From positions 1 to 44,235 of the forward strand of contig CANQUD010000014.1 of NCBI GenBank assembly GCA_947626935.1: a stretch of 44,235 nt of DNA. The letters are read 5' to 3'. This stretch comes from an uncultured Clostridia bacterium (lineage in GTDB: Bacteria > Bacillota > Clostridia > Christensenellales > Borkfalkiaceae). The notes below the pieces were generated by a model. That model was not told the DNA's origin, searched no databases, and saw only the letters and a list, made by a program, of their open reading frames with translations. A program made the translations under genes and the position numbers. This document shows positions 33,279 to 42,081 of this stretch, in pieces (within the stretch, counting starts at the first letter, position 1; each line of letters begins with the position of its first letter).

Positions 33279-34700
33279 ATGCTGAAGTTCGAACATACCC
33301 GAAAAGAGGACGTTCTCCGCTTCCGACCGTGGTTTCAGACGCAAAAAATGCACATAGCTGACCTTTCTTTGGGGTTCCAGTTCATGTGGCACAAGGTGCT
33401 GGCGCCCGATTTCGCCTTCTTCGGAGACACCCTTATTCTCCGCGAGCTGTACAGCGGAAAATACTATTTTTACTACCCCATGTCCCTATCGGGGAGCCAT
33501 GAAGCGGAACTTGAGGCGATCGCGGAGATCGAGCGCTTCTGCCGCGACAACGACATGCGTCTCCACTTCACGAATGTGCCGAAGAGCCGCCTTGCGGAGC
33601 TTGTGTTCCGCTACGGGTCGAGCGTTTCCGTCTCCGACAACCGCCGCTGGCGGGACTATCTCTACCCCGCCGAGGACTTCCGCACCTATGCGGGAAAGCG
33701 GCATGCGGGACAGCGCAATCACGTACATAAGTTCACGAAAATGTATCCCGACTGGTCCTTCCGCCGCTATACGGATGCGGACGAAGATGCCGTCGTCGCC
33801 TTCCTCAAGGAGTACGAGAGCGTCCAGCTCGAAAAGGGGGACCGCATCGCCGACGAGGAGATCGCCGAAGTTTACGCGATCTTGCCGCAGATGAAGGACC
33901 TCGGCATGTGCGCGGGGATCCTCGAGGCGGGCGGGAAGATCGTCGCGTTCTCCGCGGGCGAGATCTGCGGCGACATGCTCGTCATCCATATCGAGAAGGC
34001 GCTCCGCGGCTACGACGGCGCCTATCCCATGATCGCGCAGCAGTTCGCCCTCGCCTTTTCGGGAGAAGCCGACTTCATCAACCGCATGGACGACGCGGGC
34101 GACCTCGGTCTCCGCAAGTCCAAATTGCAGTATCTTCCCTGCGAACTCGTCAGCAAATACAATGTGATCGCGGGAAGAGCGATCGACGCCGCGCAGAAAC
34201 TCCCCGAGATCGAGACCGAGCGCCTTCTGCTCCGTCCCGTCGGGGACGAGGACGCGGACAGGTATGCGGAGCTTGCATCCGATGTCGAACGCAACCGTTT
34301 CTGGGGCTACGATTATCGGGAAACTATGCCGAAAAACGCACATAAGTCGTGGTTTTTGGAGTCTGCGAGGGAAGATTTTCACCATCGGTTCGAGATGCCG
34401 CTCGGCATCTATTCCAAGGAAGGGGAGCTGCTCGGCGAGGTCGTCCTGCACAGATTCGGCTACCATGCGGAAGCGGAGATCGGCGTTCGGCTCTTCGAGG
34501 CGTCCGAGGGGAACGGCTACGCGCAGGAAGCGGTCAGAGCATACACCGAGTACGCGTTCACCAAGCTCCACGTCGAGCGCATGGAAGCGAAATGCTATCT
34601 CGAAAACGAGCGCTCGCGCAGGATGCTCCTTCAGGCAGGCATGCGCGAGGAAGGCAAGGACGACACCTTTTTCCGTTTCTGCCGCACACCCGAGATGTGA
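33279..34700 (+). CDS. DUF2156 domain fused to a RimL-type GNAT acetyltransferase
   Basis: A 473-residue protein from the ATG at 33279. Residues 1-300 match DUF2156, related to the C-terminal acyltransferase half of lysyl-phosphatidylglycerol synthases, with HFTNVP and NRMDDAGDLGLRKSK. Residues about 310-473 are a GNAT of the RimJ/RimL type: ETERLLLRPVGDEDADRYAEL, the acetyl-CoA loop GYAQEAVRAYTEYAF, and ENERSRRMLLQAGM. Two acyl-transfer folds in one chain suggest modification of an amine or aminoacyl group; the substrate is unknown. The frame is open from 33204 with a GTG at 33255 after AAGAGGT, so the start is uncertain. 33279 fits the family's N-terminus. Confidence 0.85.
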   Translation: MLKFEHTRKEDVLRFRPWFQTQKMHIADLSLGFQFMWHKVLAPDFAFFGDTLILRELYSGKYYFYYPMSLSGSHEAELEAIAEIERFCRDNDMRLHFTNVPKSRLAELVFRYGSSVSVSDNRRWRDYLYPAEDFRTYAGKRHAGQRNHVHKFTKMYPDWSFRRYTDADEDAVVAFLKEYESVQLEKGDRIADEEIAEVYAILPQMKDLGMCAGILEAGGKIVAFSAGEICGDMLVIHIEKALRGYDGAYPMIAQQFALAFSGEADFINRMDDAGDLGLRKSKLQYLPCELVSKYNVIAGRAIDAAQKLPEIETERLLLRPVGDEDADRYAELASDVERNRFWGYDYRETMPKNAHKSWFLESAREDFHHRFEMPLGIYSKEGELLGEVVLHRFGYHAEAEIGVRLFEASEGNGYAQEAVRAYTEYAFTKLHVERMEAKCYLENERSRRMLLQAGMREEGKDDTFFRFCRTPEM

Positions 34701-34842
34701 AGCACAAGATATGGAGTATTTCACTTCCTCGGAGTTGCTTATTTTGCGGTTTTGGCGTTCAAAACGATGATTTTTCGGTGAAATTGCCCAAAATTTTGTG
34801 GAAAATAAGTGAACTTTTCACAAAAAAATTTCAAAAAGTCTA

Positions 34843-34871
34843 TTGACAAACCCCTATCGGAGTGCTAAACT
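34843..34871 (+). promoter_or_regulatory. Strong promoter upstream of the carbohydrate operon
   Basis: TTGACA (34843-34848), 17-nt spacer, TAAACT (34866-34871). The transcript would start near 34878 and meet a terminator at 34993-35033 before the first large gene. Confidence 0.85.
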
Positions 34872-34906
34872 TAAGCAGTACAAGAAATGACGATGGGGGA
34901 AAAGTC

Positions 34907-34930
34907 ATGAAGAAGAGGTACACTCGTTAA
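34907..34930 (+). CDS. Possible 7-residue leader peptide
   Basis: ATG AAG AAG AGG TAC ACT CGT TAA, encoding MKKRYTR, with GGGGGA 6 nt upstream. It sits between the promoter at 34843 and the terminator at 34993. Its first 11 bases equal those of the solute-binding protein gene. It may be a regulatory leader ORF or chance. Confidence 0.4.
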   Translation: MKKRYTR

Positions 34931-34992
34931 TTTTACGCGCTTTTTTGTTGGGAAAAGGGCGTGAGATTTTCGGGTGTCTTCTTTTTATACAC

Positions 34993-35033
34993 GGCAGTTT
35001 CCTCGGATTCATTTCCGCGGAGGCTGCCTTTTT
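34993..35033 (+). terminator. Terminator/attenuator in the leader of the carbohydrate operon
   Basis: A 14-bp stem (34993-35006 with 35015-35028, one mismatch and two G-U pairs), an 8-nt loop and five T residues. It stands 66 nt ahead of the solute-binding gene, so read-through must be controlled, or the upstream RNA of about 155 nt is its own product. Confidence 0.82.
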
Positions 35034-35098
35034 GCGCATTTCCCCCAAATGCCGAGGCGAAACCGCAAAAAATTTTGTAAAAATAAGAGGTAAAAGGA

Positions 35099-38014
35099 AT
35101 GAAGAAGAGCAAATTCTTGAAGCGAGTCGGCGTCATCGCGCTCTCTGCGGTGATGACGACAGGCGTTGCACTCGCAGCTGCGGCTTGCGGCGGCGGTGGC
35201 GGCGGTGGCGGTGGCGGTGGCATTGCCACAAACGCCGAGGGCTATAGAGCCGGGACCTCCAAGAGAGGGACCGATCCCAACAAGCTCACGGTCTATATTT
35301 TCTGTAATGATGCGGATACCGCTACCAACAGGCAGATCTGCAACGACTGGATGAAGAAATACAATTCAAAGCATGGTACGAACTATACTGTTGATTTCTC
35401 GTCGAAAAGCAACAAGACCCAGTACTTCGAGGATTTGAGCGACTATTGGTCAACAAATAGTATGTACGATGTGATTTATATTGCACCTCGTTATGTCCGT
35501 ACTTATGCCGAAACCGGTTCTGTGCTCAACCTTTCTGACTATCTAGACAAAGTTGCGGCAGATCCCGCCCTCGAGGGAGAGGCTGTGAAAGAAGCGAACA
35601 CTCTCGCCTTTGGCAACATTTGGAAGAACGCGCTCTCCTATTATTCCTATCAGAAAGGAAAAATGTCGGGCGATGACGCCTATAAGCTCGGTCAACCTGT
35701 CTCCTTCGACGCAGAGAACTACGGCTTCTACACCGACAGCGGTCATGAAAAGGTTGGACTCTATGGTCTGCCCAAGGACTATTCGAGCTTCGCGACGGGC
35801 TACAACAGGCTCTTCTTCTCTGATGAGATGAAGGCGGCTGTTACGACGACGTTTGCCAACGCGACCCGCAGCGTGAAGGGTGGTTCCAATGAGACCTCTG
35901 GCTCCGTTGCCGCGGAACACACATACAACGCACAGACGGGCAACCTCTCCTTCGGCGGGAAGAGCGTCGTGCAGTATGCGGTCGACGTCAACAATTATAC
36001 GAATCCTTACACGAACGAAACGGTAAGCGGAAAGAAGGCGGGGGACCCTGCTCCCATCATCAACGTCGGCATTCCCACCCGCTATTACCCCTTCAACTTC
36101 TTCCGCTTCAACAATTACAGTGAGGCGCTTGCGGGCGGCGACCCCATGGCTCTCATGGTCGATGCGTATACGAACGGCGAGGGATACGTTGTGACGATCC
36201 CCGGGTTCCCGAACGATAGCGTCCGCATCCCTGCAGGCGTAGCGGTCGATGAAAATGCACCTTACGACGAGACGATGGGACACATCACCTACACCTATGC
36301 GGAATATTCTGCACTCATTTGGGCGATGACCTACTACCTCAACACCTTCGATGGTCAACCCTTCCCCGGTGGGAAAGCGGACGGCTACGGCGGAACTTCG
36401 ATCAGCGGCAATGCCATGGTTGTTTTCGGTGGCGAGCAGTATGAAGGGATCGCCGGTGCGGCAGGTTCCGTGCTCTATCTCCTGCCTTGGCTGTACGGCA
36501 ACGATGCTGACCTTATCGACTCTACTTCCAGATATTGCTCCTCGCTGAAAGACGGCAAACCGGTTGACCCGAAGGTCGCCATTGAAGTAGCGAAGGATTG
36601 GAGAAATTATGTCGGCAATGATACCGAGAAAGCCACTAAAATGAACCTTGACGGGACCTCGCGTGAAGTTGATATCCAATACGGGTATGATTCCCAAAAC
36701 TTCATCGAGACCTACGGCGCCTTCCTCGCCCTCGCTTCCGACTGGAACGCGAACAACGGCGGCGATACAGATTCAGCTTCTTCCAACAACGGTTGGGCTT
36801 ACTTCCGCGGTGGCCGTGCCCTCTTCTACGGCGCAGGTTCATGGGATGCTGCGACCCGCAACGACTCCGAACCCACGGTGCTTGAGTTCGGTCAGATGCC
36901 TACCCCCGTCTCCGAGAAATACGCGCTGTACTCCAAGATCAAGGGTGCGAACTATACTATGGAAGAATATTCCAACGGTGCAACCGCCAAGGGTAGCGGG
37001 AACGACGCAGCGAAGGATAACGTGCAGCGAGCAAATCTCTCAGACGGCTGTAAAGTTTACAACGCAGAAGAGATCGCGATGAACCAGGTTCTTCGTCAGG
37101 ATAAGTGGGGCGCCCGTATGGACTCCGTCGGCTATGCCGTCAACGGACAGGTCACCAACTACACGGGCGAACACGCATGGAAGGAAGAAGCGGCTGTATC
37201 CCTCGTTATGGCGCTCACGATAGAGCGTTCTGCGCAGGTCACCCTCACGATCGGCGGCGCACAGTTCCCGAACTTTAAAGATCAAATGGAACAGTTCGTC
37301 AACTATCAAGATCCCGCGAACGCAGACGGCGCCTTCAAGGATATGCTTACGCCCGAAGGATTCTCCGACATGCGGTACTATAAGGCAGACGGTACACCCG
37401 ACGAGACGGTTGCCGCCGAGGCAAAGAAGATTTGGGACAGATATTATGAGATCGCGCTTGCGATGCAGGATCTTGCGCGGACGAATTCCACACAGACGGT
37501 CGGTGATTTCCTCAAAACGCAGAACGTTTATGGTGAGGCGGTCAAGTATAATAAGGACTTTGAAAATACAACCTTCAATACTTTTGTCGGAAGCACCGAA
37601 AAGGCACGCCTTGCAAATGCAATGAAAGTTCTCAACATGGTCGCCCTTTGGAGATCGGACCGTGAGATCAATCTCCGCATGCAGTACGGCCTCAACGCCG
37701 TCCGCGATAGTACGATGTACACGTACACCGATGCTTGGATCGGCGGTGTGGATGCTCGTGACTCTCTTCAAACGATGCTTGCCTACAGAAGCCAACAACT
37801 TTTCCTCGGCTCCGATAAGCAAGGGATGAAGCCTGCAGACTTTGTAGCGCGCATTAAGCAGAATCCCGCAGACGAGCGTTCTATGTTCGAAACGCCCTTG
37901 CTTTATGCACTCCGCAAGACGGCGACGGCAACATCCCTTCTTAACCAGGCAATTTCGGCGGAGCGTGGTGCGTTGCAAAAGATTGGTGGAACAAATAGCG
38001 ATGGAAGCAAATAA
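35099..38014 (+). CDS. Very large extracellular solute-binding lipoprotein (ABC sugar importer)
   Basis: A 971-residue protein. The signal peptide ends LAAAAC with lipidated Cys30, then 11 Gly (31-41). The family-1 type SBP fold is visible in LTVYIFCNDADTATNRQICNDW and YDVIYIAPRYVRTYA near residues 64-140. The AYFRGGRALFYGAGSWDAAT block comes only near 565, so large segments are inserted between the normal lobes, and the C-terminal 270 residues are mainly helical. Usual family members have 430-550 residues. It probably binds oligosaccharides, given the downstream GH43 enzymes. AAAGGA precedes the ATG. It is the first large gene of the operon. Confidence 0.88.
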   Translation: MKKSKFLKRVGVIALSAVMTTGVALAAAACGGGGGGGGGGGIATNAEGYRAGTSKRGTDPNKLTVYIFCNDADTATNRQICNDWMKKYNSKHGTNYTVDFSSKSNKTQYFEDLSDYWSTNSMYDVIYIAPRYVRTYAETGSVLNLSDYLDKVAADPALEGEAVKEANTLAFGNIWKNALSYYSYQKGKMSGDDAYKLGQPVSFDAENYGFYTDSGHEKVGLYGLPKDYSSFATGYNRLFFSDEMKAAVTTTFANATRSVKGGSNETSGSVAAEHTYNAQTGNLSFGGKSVVQYAVDVNNYTNPYTNETVSGKKAGDPAPIINVGIPTRYYPFNFFRFNNYSEALAGGDPMALMVDAYTNGEGYVVTIPGFPNDSVRIPAGVAVDENAPYDETMGHITYTYAEYSALIWAMTYYLNTFDGQPFPGGKADGYGGTSISGNAMVVFGGEQYEGIAGAAGSVLYLLPWLYGNDADLIDSTSRYCSSLKDGKPVDPKVAIEVAKDWRNYVGNDTEKATKMNLDGTSREVDIQYGYDSQNFIETYGAFLALASDWNANNGGDTDSASSNNGWAYFRGGRALFYGAGSWDAATRNDSEPTVLEFGQMPTPVSEKYALYSKIKGANYTMEEYSNGATAKGSGNDAAKDNVQRANLSDGCKVYNAEEIAMNQVLRQDKWGARMDSVGYAVNGQVTNYTGEHAWKEEAAVSLVMALTIERSAQVTLTIGGAQFPNFKDQMEQFVNYQDPANADGAFKDMLTPEGFSDMRYYKADGTPDETVAAEAKKIWDRYYEIALAMQDLARTNSTQTVGDFLKTQNVYGEAVKYNKDFENTTFNTFVGSTEKARLANAMKVLNMVALWRSDREINLRMQYGLNAVRDSTMYTYTDAWIGGVDARDSLQTMLAYRSQQLFLGSDKQGMKPADFVARIKQNPADERSMFETPLLYALRKTATATSLLNQAISAERGALQKIGGTNSDGSK

Positions 38015-38018
38015 GGAA

Positions 38019-38066
38019 TTTTCATTTACTGTTCTCCCCCACGGTGGGGAGAACAGTAAATGAAAA
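38019..38066 (+). other. Perfect 21-bp hairpin between the binding-protein and permease genes
   Basis: Arms 38019-38039 and 38046-38066 are exact reverse complements with a 6-nt loop. No U-tract follows, so it probably protects the upstream mRNA from 3' exonucleases and lowers permease expression relative to the binding protein, as in other importer operons. Confidence 0.85.
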
Positions 38067-38085
38067 TGAAAAAAGGAGAAAATCA

Positions 38086-39276
38086 ATGGAAGAAATTTTG
38101 ACAACGGTCACGGCGGATGAAGCCGTGGCAGACACAGTTGTTGATGACTCCGACGCTTCTGCCGCAGAGGCTGTTCCCAAGAAAAAGAAGCGCAAGCCCA
38201 TCAATCAGCAGAAACTGCAGGATAACCTGTGGGGTTGGATCTTCTGCCTTCCCCTTATTATCGGTACCGTTTGGTTTGTCTACTCGGCATTCGTCATGGC
38301 GGTCATGCTCTCATTCTCCAACTATGATATGAGCCAAGGAAAAATGTTGGGGGATGTGCTTACGCATCTTGCCGATAACGTATATTCAGAAGAAATATTT
38401 ATTACAGATCCCATAACAGGAAGGCAAAGTCCCACCGGTAATTTTACATATGAACCGTTCCATTGGTACGTAAAAGCGTTCACATGGGTGGCCCCGAACA
38501 CAGAAGGTCTTCATGAGATGGGCTGCTACCTGTTCAACACCGTGTTCTACATGATCGGCATCCCGATCGGGATGATCCTCTCGATGTTCTTCGCGGTGTG
38601 CATGTCCCGCGACATCAAGGGCGGCAACGTGTTCCGCGTGCTCTATTACATCCCCTGCGTCGCGAGTACGATCTCCGTCGTCTATACGTTCAAGATCATG
38701 TTCGATAATGCGGGTGTCATAAACCAGCTATTGGGCAGCGATCTGCAATGGATGAATGCAAAGTCAGGGCTAAGATGGCAGGACGTCTTCGGAATGGAGA
38801 CGGCATCAGGAGCGTTCCTAACCAATCCATATTGGTGTCAAGGCATCATAAGTAAACTTGTCGTCGTCATCATGTCGGTATGGAAGGGGTTGGGCGGCAC
38901 GATCATCCTGTATGTCGCAGGTCTCTCGGGCGTCAATGCGGCGACCAAGGAAGCGGCAGAAATCGACGGCGCGAACGGCTGGCAGATCTTCTGGAAAGTC
39001 ACGATGCCCGACCTGTATCCCACCATTTTCTACAACATCGTCACATCGGTCATCGGCGGCATGCAGATCTATATGGAGCCTGTGCTTCTCTTCGGCGAGG
39101 GTATTAACACTTCCGGATATGTGTCTCTTGTCTATGAATATGGTTTGCACGGGCAAGCGGTAGAATCTCCCGGCAAGAACCCCTCTGCGGGCGCTGCCTA
39201 CGGTATGATCCTCGCCGTGATGATCTTCGTGCTGACGCTGTTCCAGTTCTGGCTTGATTCCAGAAAGAAGGATTAA
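38086..39276 (+). CDS. ABC sugar importer permease, MalF/UgpA type
   Basis: A 396-residue membrane protein. An acidic cytoplasmic N-terminus (VTADEAVADTVVDDSDAS) and a Lys-rich stretch lead to TM1 (IFCLPLIIGTVWFVYSAF). The remaining helices contain the EAA loop EAAEIDGANGWQIFWKVTMPDL, the ATPase contact site. Between TM1 and TM2 is a larger extracellular part than usual. The ATG at 38086 follows AAAGGAGA; an upstream in-frame start lies within the hairpin and is unlikely. Confidence 0.95.
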   Translation: MEEILTTVTADEAVADTVVDDSDASAAEAVPKKKKRKPINQQKLQDNLWGWIFCLPLIIGTVWFVYSAFVMAVMLSFSNYDMSQGKMLGDVLTHLADNVYSEEIFITDPITGRQSPTGNFTYEPFHWYVKAFTWVAPNTEGLHEMGCYLFNTVFYMIGIPIGMILSMFFAVCMSRDIKGGNVFRVLYYIPCVASTISVVYTFKIMFDNAGVINQLLGSDLQWMNAKSGLRWQDVFGMETASGAFLTNPYWCQGIISKLVVVIMSVWKGLGGTIILYVAGLSGVNAATKEAAEIDGANGWQIFWKVTMPDLYPTIFYNIVTSVIGGMQIYMEPVLLFGEGINTSGYVSLVYEYGLHGQAVESPGKNPSAGAAYGMILAVMIFVLTLFQFWLDSRKKD

Positions 39277-39289
39277 GGAGGAGAGGATC

Positions 39290-40396
39290 ATGGAAAACAA
39301 CGAAAACTTGACTCCCGAGCAGGAACCCATCGAGGTCCCCGCAGCAGAAACTCCCGCTCCCGAAGTACCCGAAGAAAAGCAATACTCTTCTCTTCGCTAC
39401 GCATGGGGCGCCTTCCTCGCCTTTTTCGGCATCTCGTCCAAGACGCATCACGCCAGCAAGAAGCGCGGCAAGCTCGTCCTCGACATCGCGACCTACATCG
39501 TGCTCCTCTTCGGCGCGTTTATTATGGTCTATCCCTTCTGGTGGATGATCGCGGGATCCTTCGCTTACACGGGTGGCACGGTGCAGGGTGATGCCCTTAC
39601 TTCGCTTGTTTGGTGGCCGTCGCTCAGTACGGTGAATGCGAATGTCCCTGGCGTGAATCTTTTCTCCAACTACATTGAAGTCTTCACCAAGGGGCTGCAG
39701 AACCAGTACGACCAAAATGGTAACTCGATTGGTTCGGCTTTATTCCACCCCGATTTTAACTACGGCATCGCGGTCCTCAACAACCTGTTCTACTCCCTCG
39801 TGCCCGTCATCGTCGGCGTCATCACGTCGGCTTCCGCGGCATTCGCATTCGCAAAGATCGAGTGGATCGGGCGCAACAAGGTGTTCTTCTTCCTGCTCGC
39901 CGCGATCATGGTCCCCGGACCTTCCATCATGACGGCGCAGTACGCGATGTATACAGAGATCGGCTTTATCGATAACTGGACGGTCATGGTCATCCCCGGA
40001 CTCTTCGGCTCCATCATGACGGCATTCTTCATCCGCCAGTTCCTGTTCGGCATGCCCACCTCGATCATTGAGGCGGCGAAGATCGACGGCGCGGGATACT
40101 TCCGTATCTTTGTGCAGTTCATTCTTCCGCTTGCAATGCCCGCGATCATGGCGCAAGGGCTGCTGTCCTTCATGGGCTGCTGGAACAACTATGTCGGATC
40201 GTACATCTTCATAAGGACAGATTCCATTTGGATCAATTTGCCGCATGCGATGTATCTAATGGATCAGAATTATGATACCAGTAAGGCGCCCGTCATCGCG
40301 GCTTCCGTGGTGTGCGTGCTCCCCGTCCTCATCCTCTTCGGCTGCTTCCAGAAGCTCATCATCGGCTCCTTGATGCTGACAGGTTCCAAGGAGTAA
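39290..40396 (+). CDS. ABC sugar importer permease, MalG/UgpE type
   Basis: A 368-residue partner permease. It has an acidic N-terminal region (LTPEQEPIEVPAAETPAPEV), six TM helices beginning IVLLFGAFIMVYPFWWMIAGS, and the EAA loop IIEAAKIDGAGYFRIFVQFI. GGAGGAGA lies just before the ATG at 39290, 13 nt after the first permease. With the binding protein it completes the membrane part of the importer, but no ATP-binding gene is present, so a multi-use MsmX-type ATPase elsewhere is implied. Confidence 0.95.
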   Translation: MENNENLTPEQEPIEVPAAETPAPEVPEEKQYSSLRYAWGAFLAFFGISSKTHHASKKRGKLVLDIATYIVLLFGAFIMVYPFWWMIAGSFAYTGGTVQGDALTSLVWWPSLSTVNANVPGVNLFSNYIEVFTKGLQNQYDQNGNSIGSALFHPDFNYGIAVLNNLFYSLVPVIVGVITSASAAFAFAKIEWIGRNKVFFFLLAAIMVPGPSIMTAQYAMYTEIGFIDNWTVMVIPGLFGSIMTAFFIRQFLFGMPTSIIEAAKIDGAGYFRIFVQFILPLAMPAIMAQGLLSFMGCWNNYVGSYIFIRTDSIWINLPHAMYLMDQNYDTSKAPVIAASVVCVLPVLILFGCFQKLIIGSLMLTGSKE

Positions 40397-40421
40397 GATT
40401 TTCCAAAAGGGAGAAAGTAGC

Positions 40422-42023
40422 ATGAAATTCAAAAAATGGCTGCCGCTCCTTCTCGCAGGGCTGATGGCGACGTCCGTCCTCGCCTTTGCGGGCTGCGACA
40501 GCGGCGAGAAAGAAACACCGCCCGCAGGCGGCACCGAAGAAGAAGGCGGCGGCGGACAGCAAACTCCGCCTACGACCACCGAGGACAAGTGGCACAACGA
40601 GGGACTGTGGCTGACCGCAGACCCGCTCGTTCCCACAAAAGCCCTCAAACAGCCGTCGAAAGCCCAAGCGGACCGCCGTTCGACCGACGTCTCCGTGCAT
40701 GACCCGTCGATCTTTCAGGATCCCAACGCGTCGAGCACCTATTATGCGTTCGGCACCCACTTCGCCGTCGCCTCTACGCGCGATTTCATCACGTGGAAGC
40801 AGGAAGTGAGCGACAACGACTTCAGCAAGCTGTACGGGAGCGGATCGGTGACCTATTCGGGACATCAATGGCCCGAGGAACTCGACGAGACGCTCAAGAT
40901 CGTCCAGCCCACATACAAAAAGGGTCCGAATGGTGATGAAACGATCTCCACGACATGGGCGCCCGATGTGGAATACTACAACGGCAAATACTACATGTAT
41001 TATTCCATTACGAAGGCATTCGGCTCCGATGAATCGGCGATCGGACGCGTCGAGTCGACGAACGTTCTCGGACCCTATTCCAACAATGTCGTCCTCTTCG
41101 ACAGCGTCGGCGAGACGGGTTCCCACCCCAACTGCATCGACCCCGAACTTTTCTACGATAAGGACGGAAAGCTCTGGATGGTCTACGGTTCGCACTTTGC
41201 GGGAGTTTACATCAAAGAACTCTACAACGAGGGCGAAAACTGGGGACTTCCCAAAGAGGAAGGCTGGGGCAAGCTCCTCTGGAAGGGCGGCTCGGAGGTC
41301 GTGGAAGGTCCGTTCGTGTTCTACAACGCGACGACGGAGTACTACTATCTGATGACCTCGTACGGTGCGCTCATGACAGACTACAACATGCGCATCGCAC
41401 GGAGCAAGAATCCCGACGGTCCGTATGTCGACATCGAAGGGACAGATCTTTCCGAGAGCAGCGGAAACGGCTCGCAGCACGGCAATGTCATCGCGGGGAA
41501 CTACAAGTTCTCTTCGAGCAACGGCTACGCCGCGATGGGGCACAACTCCGTCATCAAGGACAAGAGCGGACGCTATTTCGTCATCTATCATTCCCGCCGT
41601 CAGGAAGGGGCGTCAGATGTCACCGCAGCGCATAAACTCTTCGCAAGCCAGCTCTACTTCAACGAGGAAGGCTGGCCCGTCATGTCCCCGAACGCTTATG
41701 TCGGCGAATCGGCAGGCACCGTGACGGCAGAGGATATCGCAGGCGGATACGAAATCGTCATCCACAGCGCCGCGACGACGAAGAATTTCGTCAATTCGCA
41801 GGAATATACCCTCACGGCGGACGGAAAAGTCATGAGCGGCACGACGGAAGCGGGTTCGTGGACGCTGTCGCAGAATTTCTACATCTCCGTCACGATCGGA
41901 TCGGCGACCTATCAGGGCGTCGCCGTCCCGAGCTGGGATATGTACACAAACAAGAACGCCGCGGTCTCCATCACGGCGGTCTCCGACAAGGGCGTCAGCC
42001 TTTGGGCGATCCATAAGGCTTAA
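40422..42023 (+). CDS. Secreted GH43 glycosidase lipoprotein, arabinanase-like
   Basis: A 533-residue protein. The signal peptide ends VLAFAGC with Cys25, then a Gly/Thr/Glu linker. The five-bladed GH43 propeller carries D94 (VHDPS, general base), D240 (CIDPE, pKa modulator) and E295 (EGPFVF, general acid). The C-terminal 110 residues (from TAEDIAGGYEIVI) look like the beta-barrel domain seen at the end of endo-alpha-1,5-L-arabinanases. It would act at the cell surface on arabinan-type glycans. It is the fourth gene of the operon, 25 nt after the permease. Confidence 0.9.
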   Translation: MKFKKWLPLLLAGLMATSVLAFAGCDSGEKETPPAGGTEEEGGGGQQTPPTTTEDKWHNEGLWLTADPLVPTKALKQPSKAQADRRSTDVSVHDPSIFQDPNASSTYYAFGTHFAVASTRDFITWKQEVSDNDFSKLYGSGSVTYSGHQWPEELDETLKIVQPTYKKGPNGDETISTTWAPDVEYYNGKYYMYYSITKAFGSDESAIGRVESTNVLGPYSNNVVLFDSVGETGSHPNCIDPELFYDKDGKLWMVYGSHFAGVYIKELYNEGENWGLPKEEGWGKLLWKGGSEVVEGPFVFYNATTEYYYLMTSYGALMTDYNMRIARSKNPDGPYVDIEGTDLSESSGNGSQHGNVIAGNYKFSSSNGYAAMGHNSVIKDKSGRYFVIYHSRRQEGASDVTAAHKLFASQLYFNEEGWPVMSPNAYVGESAGTVTAEDIAGGYEIVIHSAATTKNFVNSQEYTLTADGKVMSGTTEAGSWTLSQNFYISVTIGSATYQGVAVPSWDMYTNKNAAVSITAVSDKGVSLWAIHKA

Positions 42024-42047
42024 AAAGTCAAAAAGGGGGGAAAGAGG

Positions 42048-42071
42048 CTCTCTCTGCTTTTGCGGAGAGAG
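42048..42071 (+). promoter_or_regulatory. Hairpin that covers the ribosome binding site of the second GH43 gene
   Basis: CTCTCTCTGC (42048-42057) pairs with GCGGAGAGAG (42062-42071) around TTTT, with one G-U pair. The purine-rich GGAGAG in the second arm is the only clear Shine-Dalgarno, 12 nt before the ATG at 42082. Confidence 0.6.
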
Positions 42072-42081
42072 TCTGCTTATT

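Noticed and set aside
34843..34872. CIRCE operator, from the GAGTGCTAA at 34860-34868
   Set aside because: Only one half-site is present; the paired TTAGCACTC is absent, and the downstream operon is not a chaperone operon.
40359..41591. A 410-codon minus-strand frame opposite the first GH43 gene
   Set aside because: The GH43 frame has the full catalytic triad, signal peptide and operon context.
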